Shown here piece after piece: positions 33,616 through 42,272 of a stretch of DNA of 64,000 bases. Source of the stretch: Dyadobacter sp. Leaf189 (GTDB taxonomy: Bacteria > Bacteroidota > Bacteroidia > Cytophagales > Spirosomataceae). Position 1 is the first letter of the stretch. The number at the start of each line of letters is the position of its first letter. The position numbers and the translations under genes are program-made. The DNA is taken from assembly GCF_001424405.1 (NCBI RefSeq), contig NZ_LMPS01000001.1:1113999-1177998 (forward strand), given 5' to 3'. The notes under the pieces are model-generated. The model was not told the origin of the DNA, did no database searches, and worked only from the letters and a program-made list of their open reading frames with translations.

Positions 33616-35046
33616 ATGAATTTCTCTTTTTCAAATTATCAAAGTGAAAATTTCTTCGATGAAATGTTTTCCCCCGACGGACAGACGCGCCCAGGGTACG
33701 AGCATTTGAAGAGCAAATTTGAAAATCTGACCCACGAAGACCTTACCAATCGCCAGCTTGCTACCGAGCGGGCGCTGCTTTCGATGGGAATTACTTTCAA
33801 TGTCTATTCCGAAGGAGAGGGAACGGAGCGTATTATGCCGATCGATATCATTCCACGCGTGCTGCCCAATGCAGAGTGGGAGTGGCTGGAAAAAGGCTTA
33901 AAACAACGTATTAAAGCGTTGAATATGTTTATCGATGACGTTTACAATGAACAGAATATTCTCAACGACGGCGTCGTACCGCGCGAGCTGATCGAGTCGA
34001 GTAAGTGCTTTTTGAAACCCTGTCTTGGACTTAAACCGCCCAAAGGTATATGGTGCCACATTACTGGTACTGACCTGATCAAAGGTGACGACGGTACTTT
34101 CATGGTTTTGGAAGATAACCTCCGCTGTCCGTCAGGTGTATCCTATATGTTGGAAAACAGGGAATTGTCCAAGCAGATTTTTCCGGATGTTCTGGCAAGA
34201 ACCGGCGTAAGGCCGGTTTCCGATTATCCTACGCGCCTGCTGCAAATGCTGCAGCACCTCGCCGACCGTCCTAACCCGACTGTGGCGGTTCTTACGCCAG
34301 GTATCTATAATTCAGCATATTTTGAACATTCGTATCTGGCGCAACAAATGGGCGTTGAGCTGGTGGATACGCGCGATCTGGTAGTTTCCGACGGTTATGT
34401 AAAAATGCGGACTACCAGCGGGTTACAGATTGTAGACGTGATCTATCGCCGGATTGATGATACGTTCATGGATCCCGAAGCATTTAACCCTGATTCGCTG
34501 ATAGGTATCCCCGGTATTTTCGAGGTTTACAAAAAAGGTCGTGTGGCACTTGCAAATGCGCCTGGTACCGGTGTGGCCGACGATAAGGTGGTGTACGCCT
34601 ATGTGCCGCGTATCATTAAGTACTACCTCAATGAAGAAGCCATTATCCCGAATGTGCAGACCTACATTTGCGGCGAAGAGGAAGATTTCAATTATGTGCT
34701 TGAAAACATCAGCGAGCTGGTTGTGAAGGAAGCCAACGAGGCCGGCGGTTATGGTATGCTGATCGGGCCGAAAGCGACGGAGCAGGAACATGAACTTTTC
34801 AGACAAAAAATCCGGAATAATCCGAGAAACTACATTGCCCAGCCTACCATATCTCTCTCCCGCGTACCTTGCATGGTCGACGGCCACGCAGAGGGCAGGC
34901 ACGTGGATTTGCGCCCGTACATCCTGTATGGCGATGATATCAGCGTAATCCCTGGCGGGCTGACGCGGGTTGCATTGCGTAAAGGTTCTTTGGTTGTTAA
35001 CTCGTCACAAGGTGGCGGAGGTAAGGATACCTGGGTCTTGTATTGA
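33616..35046 (+). CDS. circularly permuted type 2 ATP-grasp protein
   Basis: The 476-residue protein belongs to the CP_ATP-grasp_2 family (former DUF404/DUF407). It has FDEMFSPDGQTRPGYEHL at the start, MPIDIIPRVLPNAEWEWLEKGLKQRIKALN, the metal-binding VLEDNLRCPSGVSYMLENR, and the C-terminal VVNSSQGGGGKDTWVL. These enzymes resemble glutathionylspermidine synthetase and probably form amide bonds with ATP, but no substrate is established. The usual partners (alpha-E domain protein, transglutaminase-like protein) are absent next to it; an esterase-like gene follows 105 bp later. The ATG at 33616 replaces a TTG three codons upstream. Confidence 0.9.
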   Translation: MNFSFSNYQSENFFDEMFSPDGQTRPGYEHLKSKFENLTHEDLTNRQLATERALLSMGITFNVYSEGEGTERIMPIDIIPRVLPNAEWEWLEKGLKQRIKALNMFIDDVYNEQNILNDGVVPRELIESSKCFLKPCLGLKPPKGIWCHITGTDLIKGDDGTFMVLEDNLRCPSGVSYMLENRELSKQIFPDVLARTGVRPVSDYPTRLLQMLQHLADRPNPTVAVLTPGIYNSAYFEHSYLAQQMGVELVDTRDLVVSDGYVKMRTTSGLQIVDVIYRRIDDTFMDPEAFNPDSLIGIPGIFEVYKKGRVALANAPGTGVADDKVVYAYVPRIIKYYLNEEAIIPNVQTYICGEEEDFNYVLENISELVVKEANEAGGYGMLIGPKATEQEHELFRQKIRNNPRNYIAQPTISLSRVPCMVDGHAEGRHVDLRPYILYGDDISVIPGGLTRVALRKGSLVVNSSQGGGGKDTWVLY

Positions 35047-35151
35047 TTTATTACCACAGTTACTGGCAGGCTGTTGGTGATAATTGGTTCGAATATTGAA
35101 CCGCGTTTGAATCATGCCTGTTAATCGTTAAGTAACTTAAATGGTAAAGAA

Positions 35152-35883
35152 ATGCAACGCGAGGTAACCGGTTGGTATAGTCCGGCGCTAAATGAACATA
35201 TGGATATTGCGGTTTACGGACATTATGGGTTTGCACTCCTGCTGATCCCGACTGCCGCTTCAAATTATATGGAGTATGAGGAGAATGGCCTGATTGAAAG
35301 TATCCGTCCGTTTATTGATTCCGGAAAAGTCAAAGTCTATTGCATTAACAGCATTAATTCAGAAAGCTGGCTGAATCCCTACATGCACGGTTATGACAAG
35401 GCAGTAAGGCACCAGTTGTTCAATGATTATGTGATCAAAGAAGTAATCCCATTTATTAAGGACACATCCAGCCAGACTAATGAGATCATAGCCGGCGGCG
35501 CTTCTTTTGGTGCAATGCATGCAGCTAATCTTTTTTTCAGGCACCCGGATTATATTCACGGGATTATCGCCATGAGCGGTTGTTATGACCTGAGTGTTTA
35601 CACCGACGGATATTATGATGACAATGTGTACTTCAACTCGCCTGTCCATTATCTGCCGCAACTAAAAGCAGAATGGCATTTATCCATGTACCGCGACAGT
35701 CGCCACATTCATTTTATATCGGGCTCGGGTGCGTATGAGGTGCCGGAATATTCAAGACAGATTTCGGCTATTTTAACCTCGAAGAATGTTCCGCACGAAT
35801 TGGATATCTGGGGAACTGACATTCCACACGAATGGTGGTCCTGGAAGAGAATGCTTCCTTATTACCTGGAAACAAGGTTTTAA
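35152..35883 (+). CDS. esterase family alpha/beta hydrolase
   Basis: This 243-residue protein resembles the putative-esterase family (esterase D/antigen 85-like fold). The nucleophile elbow G116-A-S118-F-G120 (GGASFGAMHA) and a late histidine near 226 (IPHEWWSWKR) fit a Ser-His-Asp triad. YINS-type and GYDKAVRH segments precede the elbow as in related hydrolases. No signal peptide is present, so it acts in the cytoplasm. It follows the ATP-grasp gene on the same strand, and the pair ends in a strong terminator. The substrate is unknown. Confidence 0.85.
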   Translation: MQREVTGWYSPALNEHMDIAVYGHYGFALLLIPTAASNYMEYEENGLIESIRPFIDSGKVKVYCINSINSESWLNPYMHGYDKAVRHQLFNDYVIKEVIPFIKDTSSQTNEIIAGGASFGAMHAANLFFRHPDYIHGIIAMSGCYDLSVYTDGYYDDNVYFNSPVHYLPQLKAEWHLSMYRDSRHIHFISGSGAYEVPEYSRQISAILTSKNVPHELDIWGTDIPHEWWSWKRMLPYYLETRF

Positions 35884-35886
35884 ATA

Positions 35887-35930
35887 TGAAAATGTTTCGG
35901 GCAAACAGGCGCTTGCCCGAAACATTTTCA
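35887..35930. terminator. strong bidirectional terminator
   Basis: An 18-bp perfect stem (35887-35904 with 35913-35930) has an 8-nt loop and A/T-rich ends, located between the convergent esterase and pheS genes. Both stops lie within a few bases of it. Confidence 0.85.
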
Positions 35931-35931
35931 T

Positions 35932-36972
35932 TTATGCTCCCTCGAACTGTCTGAGAAAGCGCACGTCATTTTCTGTGAATAAACGCAGGTCATTGATCCC
36001 GTAACGCAGCATTGTAATACGCTCGATACCCATTCCGAAAGCGAAACCTGTATACTCCTCACTGTCTATCCCGCAATTTTGCAGCACATTGGGATCCACC
36101 ATGCCTGATCCTGCGATTTCTACCCAGCCGCTGTACTTGCACACATTGCATCCTTTTCCTTTACATATAAAGCAACTTACATCAATCTCGGCACTTGGCT
36201 CGGTAAATGGGAAGTAGGAAGGACGAAGGCGGATTTTTGAATCTTTGCCAAACATCTCCTTTGCAAAATGATAAAGTGTGTCTTTCAGATCTTTAAAGCT
36301 CACATTCTTATCTACATACAAACCTTCAACCTGATGAAAAACGCAGTGAGCGCGGGCAGAAATGGCTTCATTCCGGAACACGCGACCAGGCATGATCGAG
36401 CGTATCGGAGGTTTTTGCCGCTCCATTAAACGTACCTGTACATTGGACGTATGTGTGCGGAGTAACACATCATCCTTCACTTCACCTTCGCTTTTGGATA
36501 TAAAGAAAGTATCCTGCATTTCCCGGGCAGGGTGGTTATCGGCAAAGTTCAATGCGCTGAAATTGTACCAATCTTTCTCGATTTCTGGTCCGTAAGACAC
36601 ATTGAAGCCCATTCTTTCGAAAATTTCGATAATGCGGCGGCGTACAATGGTAAGCGGGTGCAAACTACCCTGTAAGTTGGGCACCACAGGAAGGGTAAGA
36701 TCGATCACCATTTCAGGATTGGCGTCCGCCGCATTTTCCAATGCAGCCGAAAATTCCTGAAAACGGCCCTGCGCAAGGTTTTTCAGGGTATTAAGTTCCT
36801 GCCCGACCGCGCGCCTTTCTTCCGGCGCTATATTTTTCAGTCCGTCAAACAGCTCGGTAACAACTCCTTTTTTGCTGATATATTTTAACCTGAAAGCTTC
36901 CAGCTGTTCTTTATTTTCAACTGTGACTTTCTCAATTTCCGATACTAGTTCTTTTACCTTTTCGGTAATCAT
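35932..36972 (-). CDS. pheS: phenylalanine--tRNA ligase alpha subunit
   Basis: This class II synthetase subunit charges tRNA-Phe together with PheT, which is not in the window. It has an N-terminal coiled coil (first ~90 residues), then LTLPVVPNLQGSLHPLTIV, DTFFISKSEG, the LLRTHTSNVQVR block, motif 2 RVFRNEAISARAHCVFHQVEGL, the cysteine-rich CFICKGKGCNVCKYSGW and motif 3 GMGIERITMLRYGI. The start at 36972 (MITEKVKELVSE) matches the family; the longer frame adds 17 residues. Confidence 0.97.
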   Translation of the reverse strand: MITEKVKELVSEIEKVTVENKEQLEAFRLKYISKKGVVTELFDGLKNIAPEERRAVGQELNTLKNLAQGRFQEFSAALENAADANPEMVIDLTLPVVPNLQGSLHPLTIVRRRIIEIFERMGFNVSYGPEIEKDWYNFSALNFADNHPAREMQDTFFISKSEGEVKDDVLLRTHTSNVQVRLMERQKPPIRSIMPGRVFRNEAISARAHCVFHQVEGLYVDKNVSFKDLKDTLYHFAKEMFGKDSKIRLRPSYFPFTEPSAEIDVSCFICKGKGCNVCKYSGWVEIAGSGMVDPNVLQNCGIDSEEYTGFAFGMGIERITMLRYGINDLRLFTENDVRFLRQFEGA

Positions 36973-37313
36973 AACGCATTTGATGTTGTTGGTAACAGAC
37001 TTATTTATCGCCCGTTTTGGCAAAACTGACTGGCGAAATCATGGTAAAGATAATCAAAGTTCAGGCGCGTGTAGACTGGTAATCTTGCTTCATTGCCGAT
37101 TTCATGCGTTTAGAGCGTAAAATGGTGCTTTTTGGGACTACGTAAAATTACGCATTTTGCTAAGGTCTGTTACGTCATTTCACCTTTCGCTCAATGGTAA
37201 ATACCTTTAAATCAGTGAATTGAAAAAGAACACGTAGTTCTACGTATTTTATTTAAGCTGCACTATTGACTAATTTTGAATCAACAATCAAACATTATTA
37301 GTCATACGTTACC
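36973..37313. promoter_or_regulatory. divergent pheS/LytTR control region
   Basis: This 341-bp region has no gene. CGTAAAAT occurs at 37116-37123 and 37141-37148, and a perfect ACGTAG-TT-CTACGT dyad lies at 37232-37245. TAATTTTG at 37271-37278 matches the TAnnTTTG -7 box and would give the LytTR gene a leader of about 30 nt, although no TTG is seen at the right distance upstream. Confidence 0.45.
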
Positions 37314-37712
37314 ATGAAAAATTTCACATCATTTACTCGTTCCAACATTTCTGAAAGAACTTACAACGACAGCCGCAACTCCATTTCGGTACAATCAATG
37401 GGGCGGACTATCTTTTTGACTCCCGACGTGATCACCTTCCTGGAAGGTGAAGGCAACTATACATTTATATATACAAACACCGGCAAGAAATATCTGGTGT
37501 CAAAAACATTGAAATCACTTGCAGAGCAGCTTAATGCTAATTTCATGCGGGTACACAAATCTTACCTGGTTAACTCGGATTACATTGTAGAGAGACTGGA
37601 AGACGATCGTATGCTGAAATTATCCTGCGGAAAAGAAGTAGCGGTTTCACGCAGAAAGATCAAAGAAGTAAGTGGTATTCTCAACCACAACAGTCTGCGC
37701 ATTACCGCATAA
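37314..37712 (+). CDS. stand-alone LytTR DNA-binding protein
   Basis: The 132-residue protein consists of an N-terminal tail of about 25 residues and a LytTR domain: FLTPDVITFLEGEGNYTFIYTN, KKYLVSKTLKSLAEQL, NFMRVHKSYLVNSDYI and VAVSRRKIKEV. It has no receiver domain, so it is not a typical two-component response regulator and must be controlled by level, partner or ligand. The 5' region contains dyads that may be its own binding sites. Its targets are unknown. Confidence 0.93.
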   Translation: MKNFTSFTRSNISERTYNDSRNSISVQSMGRTIFLTPDVITFLEGEGNYTFIYTNTGKKYLVSKTLKSLAEQLNANFMRVHKSYLVNSDYIVERLEDDRMLKLSCGKEVAVSRRKIKEVSGILNHNSLRITA

Positions 37713-37758
37713 CTGTTAAGATTTTAGTGAATTAAATTAGTGGGTTATTCATAAAAAC

Positions 37759-37797
37759 AGCAGCCATCGCTTGATCGAAGGCTGCTTGTTTTGTTTT
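37759..37797 (+). terminator. rho-independent terminator of the LytTR gene
   Basis: AGCAGCC (37759-37765) pairs with GGCTGCT (37780-37786), with a further TCG/CGA inside, and a T-rich tail follows on the plus strand. It lies 46 bp after the stop. Confidence 0.75.
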
Positions 37798-37891
37798 TAG
37801 GAAAGGTATAATGGAGGAAGGAGGAAAGGGCTGTATGTTCATGATTTCTCAAGTTTATTTCCATCTTCTCCTTCCTCCTTCTTCCATTCCT

Positions 37892-38596
37892 TTAAAATAG
37901 CTTCAATCCTAGCGTTACTTGCCAGGAACTGATCTTCTGTTTTACATCTCCTCCCTGACCATCGGCATTGAACGAGGCTACATTGGTGAAAGATCCTTCC
38001 TTGCGCACATCCAGACTAAAACTTCCCAGATCAAGTCCGCCGCCGAGCTGGTACCCGAAAGTCGCCTGTGACAGTGCATTGTTCAGATCAGACGTGTAAT
38101 ACTTGAATGCATCCCGAAGCTTCTGATTATCGCCGATCCGGAATGAGGTAACCGGGCCAGCCAGTATCCGAAAAGGTCCACCCTTTAAACCGATCAAAAG
38201 CGGCACATCGATGTTGCTGTACTTAATATTGATTGTCTTGGAAATAGGCTGTTCTTTATCCATTTCAACAATTTGAAATGATCCTCCTTTTGTAGACACC
38301 AAAACTTCCGGCTGAATAAAAAGTGTGCGGCCGAAACGTGCATATATACCTCCAACTGCGCCTGTTTTTGTGTCAAAACTTTGTTTAAGGTTGTCCCTCA
38401 CCGCCTTTCCGTCATATCCCAGATAGGGATTTCCTGCGTCGTCATACCGCGTTGTAAAAACATCTCCCATCGTAAGGCGTGATAAATTCACCCCTCCTTT
38501 GATACCGAACGCGAAACCTTTTTTCTGAGCTTGTGCTGATCCAATCGCAACAATGCATAACATACAAATACAAGCTACTTTTGTCAGGATGTTCAT
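37892..38596 (-). CDS. PorT-like outer-membrane beta-barrel protein
   Basis: I start at 38596, giving the signal peptide MNILTKVACICMLCIVAIGS with cleavage near AQA. The mature protein of about 210 residues shows the porin-family/PorT pattern: FAFGIKGGVNLSRLTMGD, GAVGGIYARFGRTLFIQPEV, IDVPLLIGLKGG, GYQLGGGLDLGSFSLDVR and a C-terminal VTLGLKLF ending in Phe. It is an eight-strand-type barrel of unknown role, common in Bacteroidota. It is divergent from radA. Confidence 0.9.
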   Translation of the reverse strand: MNILTKVACICMLCIVAIGSAQAQKKGFAFGIKGGVNLSRLTMGDVFTTRYDDAGNPYLGYDGKAVRDNLKQSFDTKTGAVGGIYARFGRTLFIQPEVLVSTKGGSFQIVEMDKEQPISKTINIKYSNIDVPLLIGLKGGPFRILAGPVTSFRIGDNQKLRDAFKYYTSDLNNALSQATFGYQLGGGLDLGSFSLDVRKEGSFTNVASFNADGQGGDVKQKISSWQVTLGLKLF

Positions 38597-38761
38597 GGAT
38601 AATATCATTTTTTAAGTAAGACGGATAATAACGCCGAAAAACAAAAAACTATACCTTACCTATATTCTTTTTGATTTTGTGGCTTAAACATCCAATTTTC
38701 GATTTCGGATCGATATTATCAGCTTAGTTGTTATACACTTACAAATTAGATTATTCTACTT

Positions 38762-40138
38762 ATGGCCAAAGCCAAGACTGCCTACTTTTGTCAGGAATGC
38801 GGGTACAATTCACCAAAATGGGTGGGGAGATGTCCATCATGCGGTGAGTGGAACACGTTTGTTCAGGAGGTGATTGAAAAGGAAGATCCGAAGACGGCGG
38901 TTTCCTGGAAGTCGGTGAACCTGGCCAGCAGGCCGCGCGCCATTTCAGAAATCGAATATCAGAATGAACCGCGCATTAAAACCTCGGACGAAGAATTGAA
39001 CAGGGTGCTTGGCGGCGGTATCGTGCAGGGTTCTTTGGTACTGATCGGAGGAGAACCCGGTATCGGCAAGTCTACCCTGATGCTGCAAATCGCATTGACA
39101 CTTTCGAATAAGAAAGTACTCTATGTTTCGGGTGAAGAATCCGATCAGCAGATCAAAATGCGGGCCGAGCGAATGGACGCGAAAAGTGACAAGTGCTACA
39201 TTCTCACCGAAACTCATACACAGAATATTTTCCGGCAGATCGAAGATTTTCAGCCCCAGGTTTTGATCATTGATTCCATTCAAACCATGCAATCGACATA
39301 CATAGAGTCGGGCGCCGGCAGTGTGTCGCAGGTTCGGGAGTGTACTGCCGAATTTATGAAATATGCCAAAGAAATGGGTGTGCCTGTTTTCCTCATAGGG
39401 CATATTACCAAGGATGGTTCATTGGCCGGACCCAAAGTATTAGAACATATGGTCGACACAGTTTTGCAATTTGAAGGCGACCGGCATAATACTTACCGCA
39501 TCCTGAGAACTGCAAAAAATCGCTTTGGAAGTACCTCGGAGCTGGGTATTTATGAAATGCACGGAACTGGTCTGCGGCAGGTAAGTAATCCCTCCGAAAT
39601 CCTGATATCACAGCGCGAAGAGCCCGTTAGCGGCATTGCAATCGGTTCGATGATGGAAGGCAACCGTCCTTTGCTGATCGAGATCCAGTCCCTGGTGAGT
39701 GTGGCCACATACGGTACTCCGCAGCGAAGCAGCACGGGCTATGATGCGAAGAGATTGCAGATGTTGTTGGCTGTACTCGAAAAACGGGGCGGGTTCAGGC
39801 TTGGTACGCAGGATGTTTTCCTGAATGTAGCCGGCGGATTAAAAGTGGAAGATCCTGCGATTGATCTTGCCGTTGTGGCGTCACTTGTATCCTCGTATGA
39901 AGACAAATATATTCCGCCGTCGGTATGTTTTGCCGCCGAGGTTGGTTTGGGAGGAGAGGTAAGAGCGGTGAATAGAATTGAAAACCGGATTTCGGAAGCG
40001 GAAAAGCTGGGATTTAAGAAAATGTATATCTCTAAATATAACAGCAAGGGACTTGAATTGAAGAGAGGAAACATTGAAGTGATCCCGGTAGCGCATCTTG
40101 ATCAGCTTTTTATGTCTTTGTTCCTGAACGAACTTTAA
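38762..40138 (+). CDS. radA: DNA repair protein RadA
   Basis: RadA helps process recombination intermediates by driving branch migration. The four-cysteine zinc finger is at Cys10/13/24/27. A RecA-like core has Walker A GGEPGIGKST and Walker B VLIIDSIQTM, the RadA-specific KNRFGSTSELGIY motif follows, and the C-terminus is an inactive Lon-protease-like domain (GGFRLGTQDVFLNVAGGLKV). The 458 residues match the family. It is convergent with the DUF58 gene, with 6 bp between stops. Confidence 0.97.
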   Translation: MAKAKTAYFCQECGYNSPKWVGRCPSCGEWNTFVQEVIEKEDPKTAVSWKSVNLASRPRAISEIEYQNEPRIKTSDEELNRVLGGGIVQGSLVLIGGEPGIGKSTLMLQIALTLSNKKVLYVSGEESDQQIKMRAERMDAKSDKCYILTETHTQNIFRQIEDFQPQVLIIDSIQTMQSTYIESGAGSVSQVRECTAEFMKYAKEMGVPVFLIGHITKDGSLAGPKVLEHMVDTVLQFEGDRHNTYRILRTAKNRFGSTSELGIYEMHGTGLRQVSNPSEILISQREEPVSGIAIGSMMEGNRPLLIEIQSLVSVATYGTPQRSSTGYDAKRLQMLLAVLEKRGGFRLGTQDVFLNVAGGLKVEDPAIDLAVVASLVSSYEDKYIPPSVCFAAEVGLGGEVRAVNRIENRISEAEKLGFKKMYISKYNSKGLELKRGNIEVIPVAHLDQLFMSLFLNEL

Positions 40139-40144
40139 CAGAAT

Positions 40145-41059
40145 TTACCGCATCTTGGCATGTTTAACCAGATACGCCATTAAGATGGGATCAAAACCCT
40201 GCGCAATGTCAGCCTCAATGAAATCGATTTTGTATTGGCCGCATTTGAGTTTGAGTTTTTGATAAAAGTCACTGACAAACTCTTTGTAAGAGTCTCGGAC
40301 CTGATCAGGCTGGACCTTGATTTTCTCGCCTGTTTCAAGGTCTATGAATTCATACGGGCGGTTTTCAAAAGCGAAGTTTTCCTCCGTTTTCCTGTCGGTC
40401 ACATGAAAGAGCAATACTTCGTGCAGATTGTGGCGTAAATGCTGAAGAGAGGAGAATATTTTATCAGCGTTTTCCAGATTGTCGAACATATCACTGAAAA
40501 TCACCACGAGTGAGCGTTTATGGATCTTTTCGGCAATCTGGTGCAGTACTTCGGATACTGAAGTTTTGAGAAGAGGCCGGCTGCTTGTAAGCTGGTTTTC
40601 AAGTTCCAGCATGATCTTGTGAACGTGTGAGGGAGTTGACTTGACAGCTGTCTGCACTTCGATTTGCTCCGAAAATGTGCAAAGACTTACTGCATCTTTC
40701 TGACGTTGAAGTAAATACGTCAGACTTGCCGCTGCCATCACACTGAATGTCATTTTACCAAAATTCTCTTCCGGGTAGTACATGGAAGAGGAAGTATCCA
40801 GTAAGATATGGCAGCGGAGGTTTGTTTCTTCCTCGTACCGTTTTACATATAGCCGGTCGGACTTTGCGAAAACCTTCCAGTCAATATTTCTGGTTGATTC
40901 TCCTGTATTGTAGAGTTGATGTTCTGCAAATTCCACAGAGAAGCCGTGGAACGGAGACTTATGCAAACCGGTTATAAATCCTTCAACGAGCTGTTTGGCA
41001 AGGAATTCAAGATTTCCGAATTCTCTTACTTTGGCTAAATCAAGCTGCCGGTTGCTCAT
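40145..41059 (-). CDS. DUF58 domain-containing protein (vWA-like)
   Basis: The 304-residue protein has the DUF58 core: GLHKSPFHGFSVEFAEHQLY, the diagnostic RNIDWKVFAKSDRLYVKRYEEE, and a vWA-like strand with the MIDAS-type motif LLDTSSSMYY. Such proteins are commonly paired with a MoxR AAA+ ATPase and batA-like genes and may assist assembly of envelope or enzyme complexes, but MoxR is not next to it here. It lacks membrane segments. It lies 12 bp downstream of the rlpA-like gene. Confidence 0.9.
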   Translation of the reverse strand: MSNRQLDLAKVREFGNLEFLAKQLVEGFITGLHKSPFHGFSVEFAEHQLYNTGESTRNIDWKVFAKSDRLYVKRYEEETNLRCHILLDTSSSMYYPEENFGKMTFSVMAAASLTYLLQRQKDAVSLCTFSEQIEVQTAVKSTPSHVHKIMLELENQLTSSRPLLKTSVSEVLHQIAEKIHKRSLVVIFSDMFDNLENADKIFSSLQHLRHNLHEVLLFHVTDRKTEENFAFENRPYEFIDLETGEKIKVQPDQVRDSYKEFVSDFYQKLKLKCGQYKIDFIEADIAQGFDPILMAYLVKHAKMR

Positions 41060-41071
41060 TGAAGTTTTACA

Positions 41072-41524
41072 TTATTGTTTGCCTCTCATTGCGATCACTT
41101 TGCCGGATTTGGGATCAATATGTTCATTGGATTCCAGCAGTACCATTCCCTCCATTCCTACAACGCGTACTGAAACAGCTGCTACACCTTTTGCAACGAT
41201 ACCGAGCAGCCTGGCAGCTTCCTTACTCAGGTCAACGATCCTGTTGCGGGAGAATGGACCTCTGTCGTTTACTCTGACGATCACTTTTTCGTCATTTTCA
41301 AGATTCGTGATTTCCAGCATCGTATTCAGCGGATAACTCCTGTGTGCGGCTAACAATTCAGTGCTTTTGTGCACTTCTCCGAAAGAAGTTTTTCTTCCAT
41401 TAAACATTGACGCATAATAGGAAGCGTGACCTGTTTCTGTTTTGCCTAATTTGACCTGAGCGAAAACTTCAGGCGAGGCAGCGAATGCTAATAAGATGAG
41501 AATCAGAATCCGACGATAAGTCAT
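41072..41524 (-). CDS. rlpA: septal ring lytic transglycosylase RlpA family protein
   Basis: The 150-residue protein has a signal peptide (MTYRRILILILLAFAASPEV, cleaved near FAQ) and a single double-psi beta-barrel: GHASYYASMFNGRKTSFGE, LAAHRSYPLNTMLEITNL, VIVRVNDRGPFSRNRIVDLS and AARLLGI. RlpA proteins cleave naked glycan strands in some bacteria. Here the SPOR domain is absent and the C-terminus is a short extra stretch, a compact version frequent in this phylum. It probably shares a transcript with the DUF58 gene downstream. Confidence 0.9.
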   Translation of the reverse strand: MTYRRILILILLAFAASPEVFAQVKLGKTETGHASYYASMFNGRKTSFGEVHKSTELLAAHRSYPLNTMLEITNLENDEKVIVRVNDRGPFSRNRIVDLSKEAARLLGIVAKGVAAVSVRVVGMEGMVLLESNEHIDPKSGKVIAMRGKQ

Positions 41525-41790
41525 ATCTCAGGATTTAAGTGAAACATAATAAGGAAAAAACGCCCTTACTTGATACTTGTTGCCCGGTTCTTCGTAGGAA
41601 ATGAAAGACCAGGAATTTCAAATGTAATGGAAAAAGATGAGAAATGAACAAATGTTAAGGTTAAAGTACAACTGAAGAGTCGAATAGTGTAGTTGTAGCC
41701 CGCGCGCTCTTTAATATGTCTTTGTTTTTTTTGTTCGCAGCAATAAACGTTTTATTTTAGCGTTTGAAAACCTATTTAAAACTAAACATA

Positions 41791-42111
41791 GTGGAAGACA
41801 GAGAGCAAATCTACTCCAAAAGGGTTAGGGCGGGAAAACGGACTTACTTCTTCGATGTTCGCTCTACGCGATCTAACGATTATTATCTCACCATCACTGA
41901 AAGCCGTCGCCACCCACAGGGAGACGGATTTACGTACGAAAAGCACAAGATGTTTTTGTACAAAGAGGACTTTGATAAATTCGTGGATGCTTTGAAAGAG
42001 GCCGTTGACCACGTGAAGACAGAGTTGATGCCAGAAGTTGACTTCTCTCAGTTTGAAACCAAGGCCGACGAGGTGGATGTGGTTGGAGAGTCGGATCTTA
42101 AGTGGGATTAA
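41791..42111 (+). CDS. DUF3276 family PUR-type nucleic-acid-binding protein
   Basis: This 106-residue protein begins with a GTG (VEDREQIYSKRVRAGKRTYFF), which matches the conserved family start better than the TTG nine codons upstream. The pattern KRTYFFDVRSTRSNDYYLTI followed by KHKMFLYKEDFDKFVDAL is that of a PUR-alpha-like fold; relatives include the Borrelia PUR-domain protein, which binds single-stranded DNA and RNA. The acidic tail (EVDFSQFETKADEVDVV) is typical. A terminator follows 17 bp after the stop. Confidence 0.88.
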   Translation: MEDREQIYSKRVRAGKRTYFFDVRSTRSNDYYLTITESRRHPQGDGFTYEKHKMFLYKEDFDKFVDALKEAVDHVKTELMPEVDFSQFETKADEVDVVGESDLKWD

Positions 42112-42128
42112 AAACATTACATGAATAG

Positions 42129-42160
42129 AAAAGCCTTTGCAATCAATTGCGAAGGCTTTT
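42129..42160. terminator. hairpin terminator after the DUF3276 gene
   Basis: Arms 42129-42143 and 42146-42160 form a 15-bp stem (AAAAGCCTT outer part) with one wobble, followed by GGTTTTTG. It closes the upstream plus-strand transcript before ychF. Confidence 0.75.
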
Positions 42161-42272
42161 GGTTTTTGTACTCGCTAAATGGTAATTTTGCAAAAAATTT
42201 AATTTAGCAGACAGGAGTTCTTTGCTTTCCAACAAGAAGAATGCCTGCTATTCACTGCATACTTCTTAAAAT

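Noticed and set aside
34423..34902. A 159-codon minus-strand frame inside the ATP-grasp gene.
   Set aside because: It is a shadow of a well-conserved coding region on the other strand.
38945..39403. A 152-codon minus-strand frame within radA.
   Set aside because: It lies opposite the RadA Walker motifs, and its translation has no domain.
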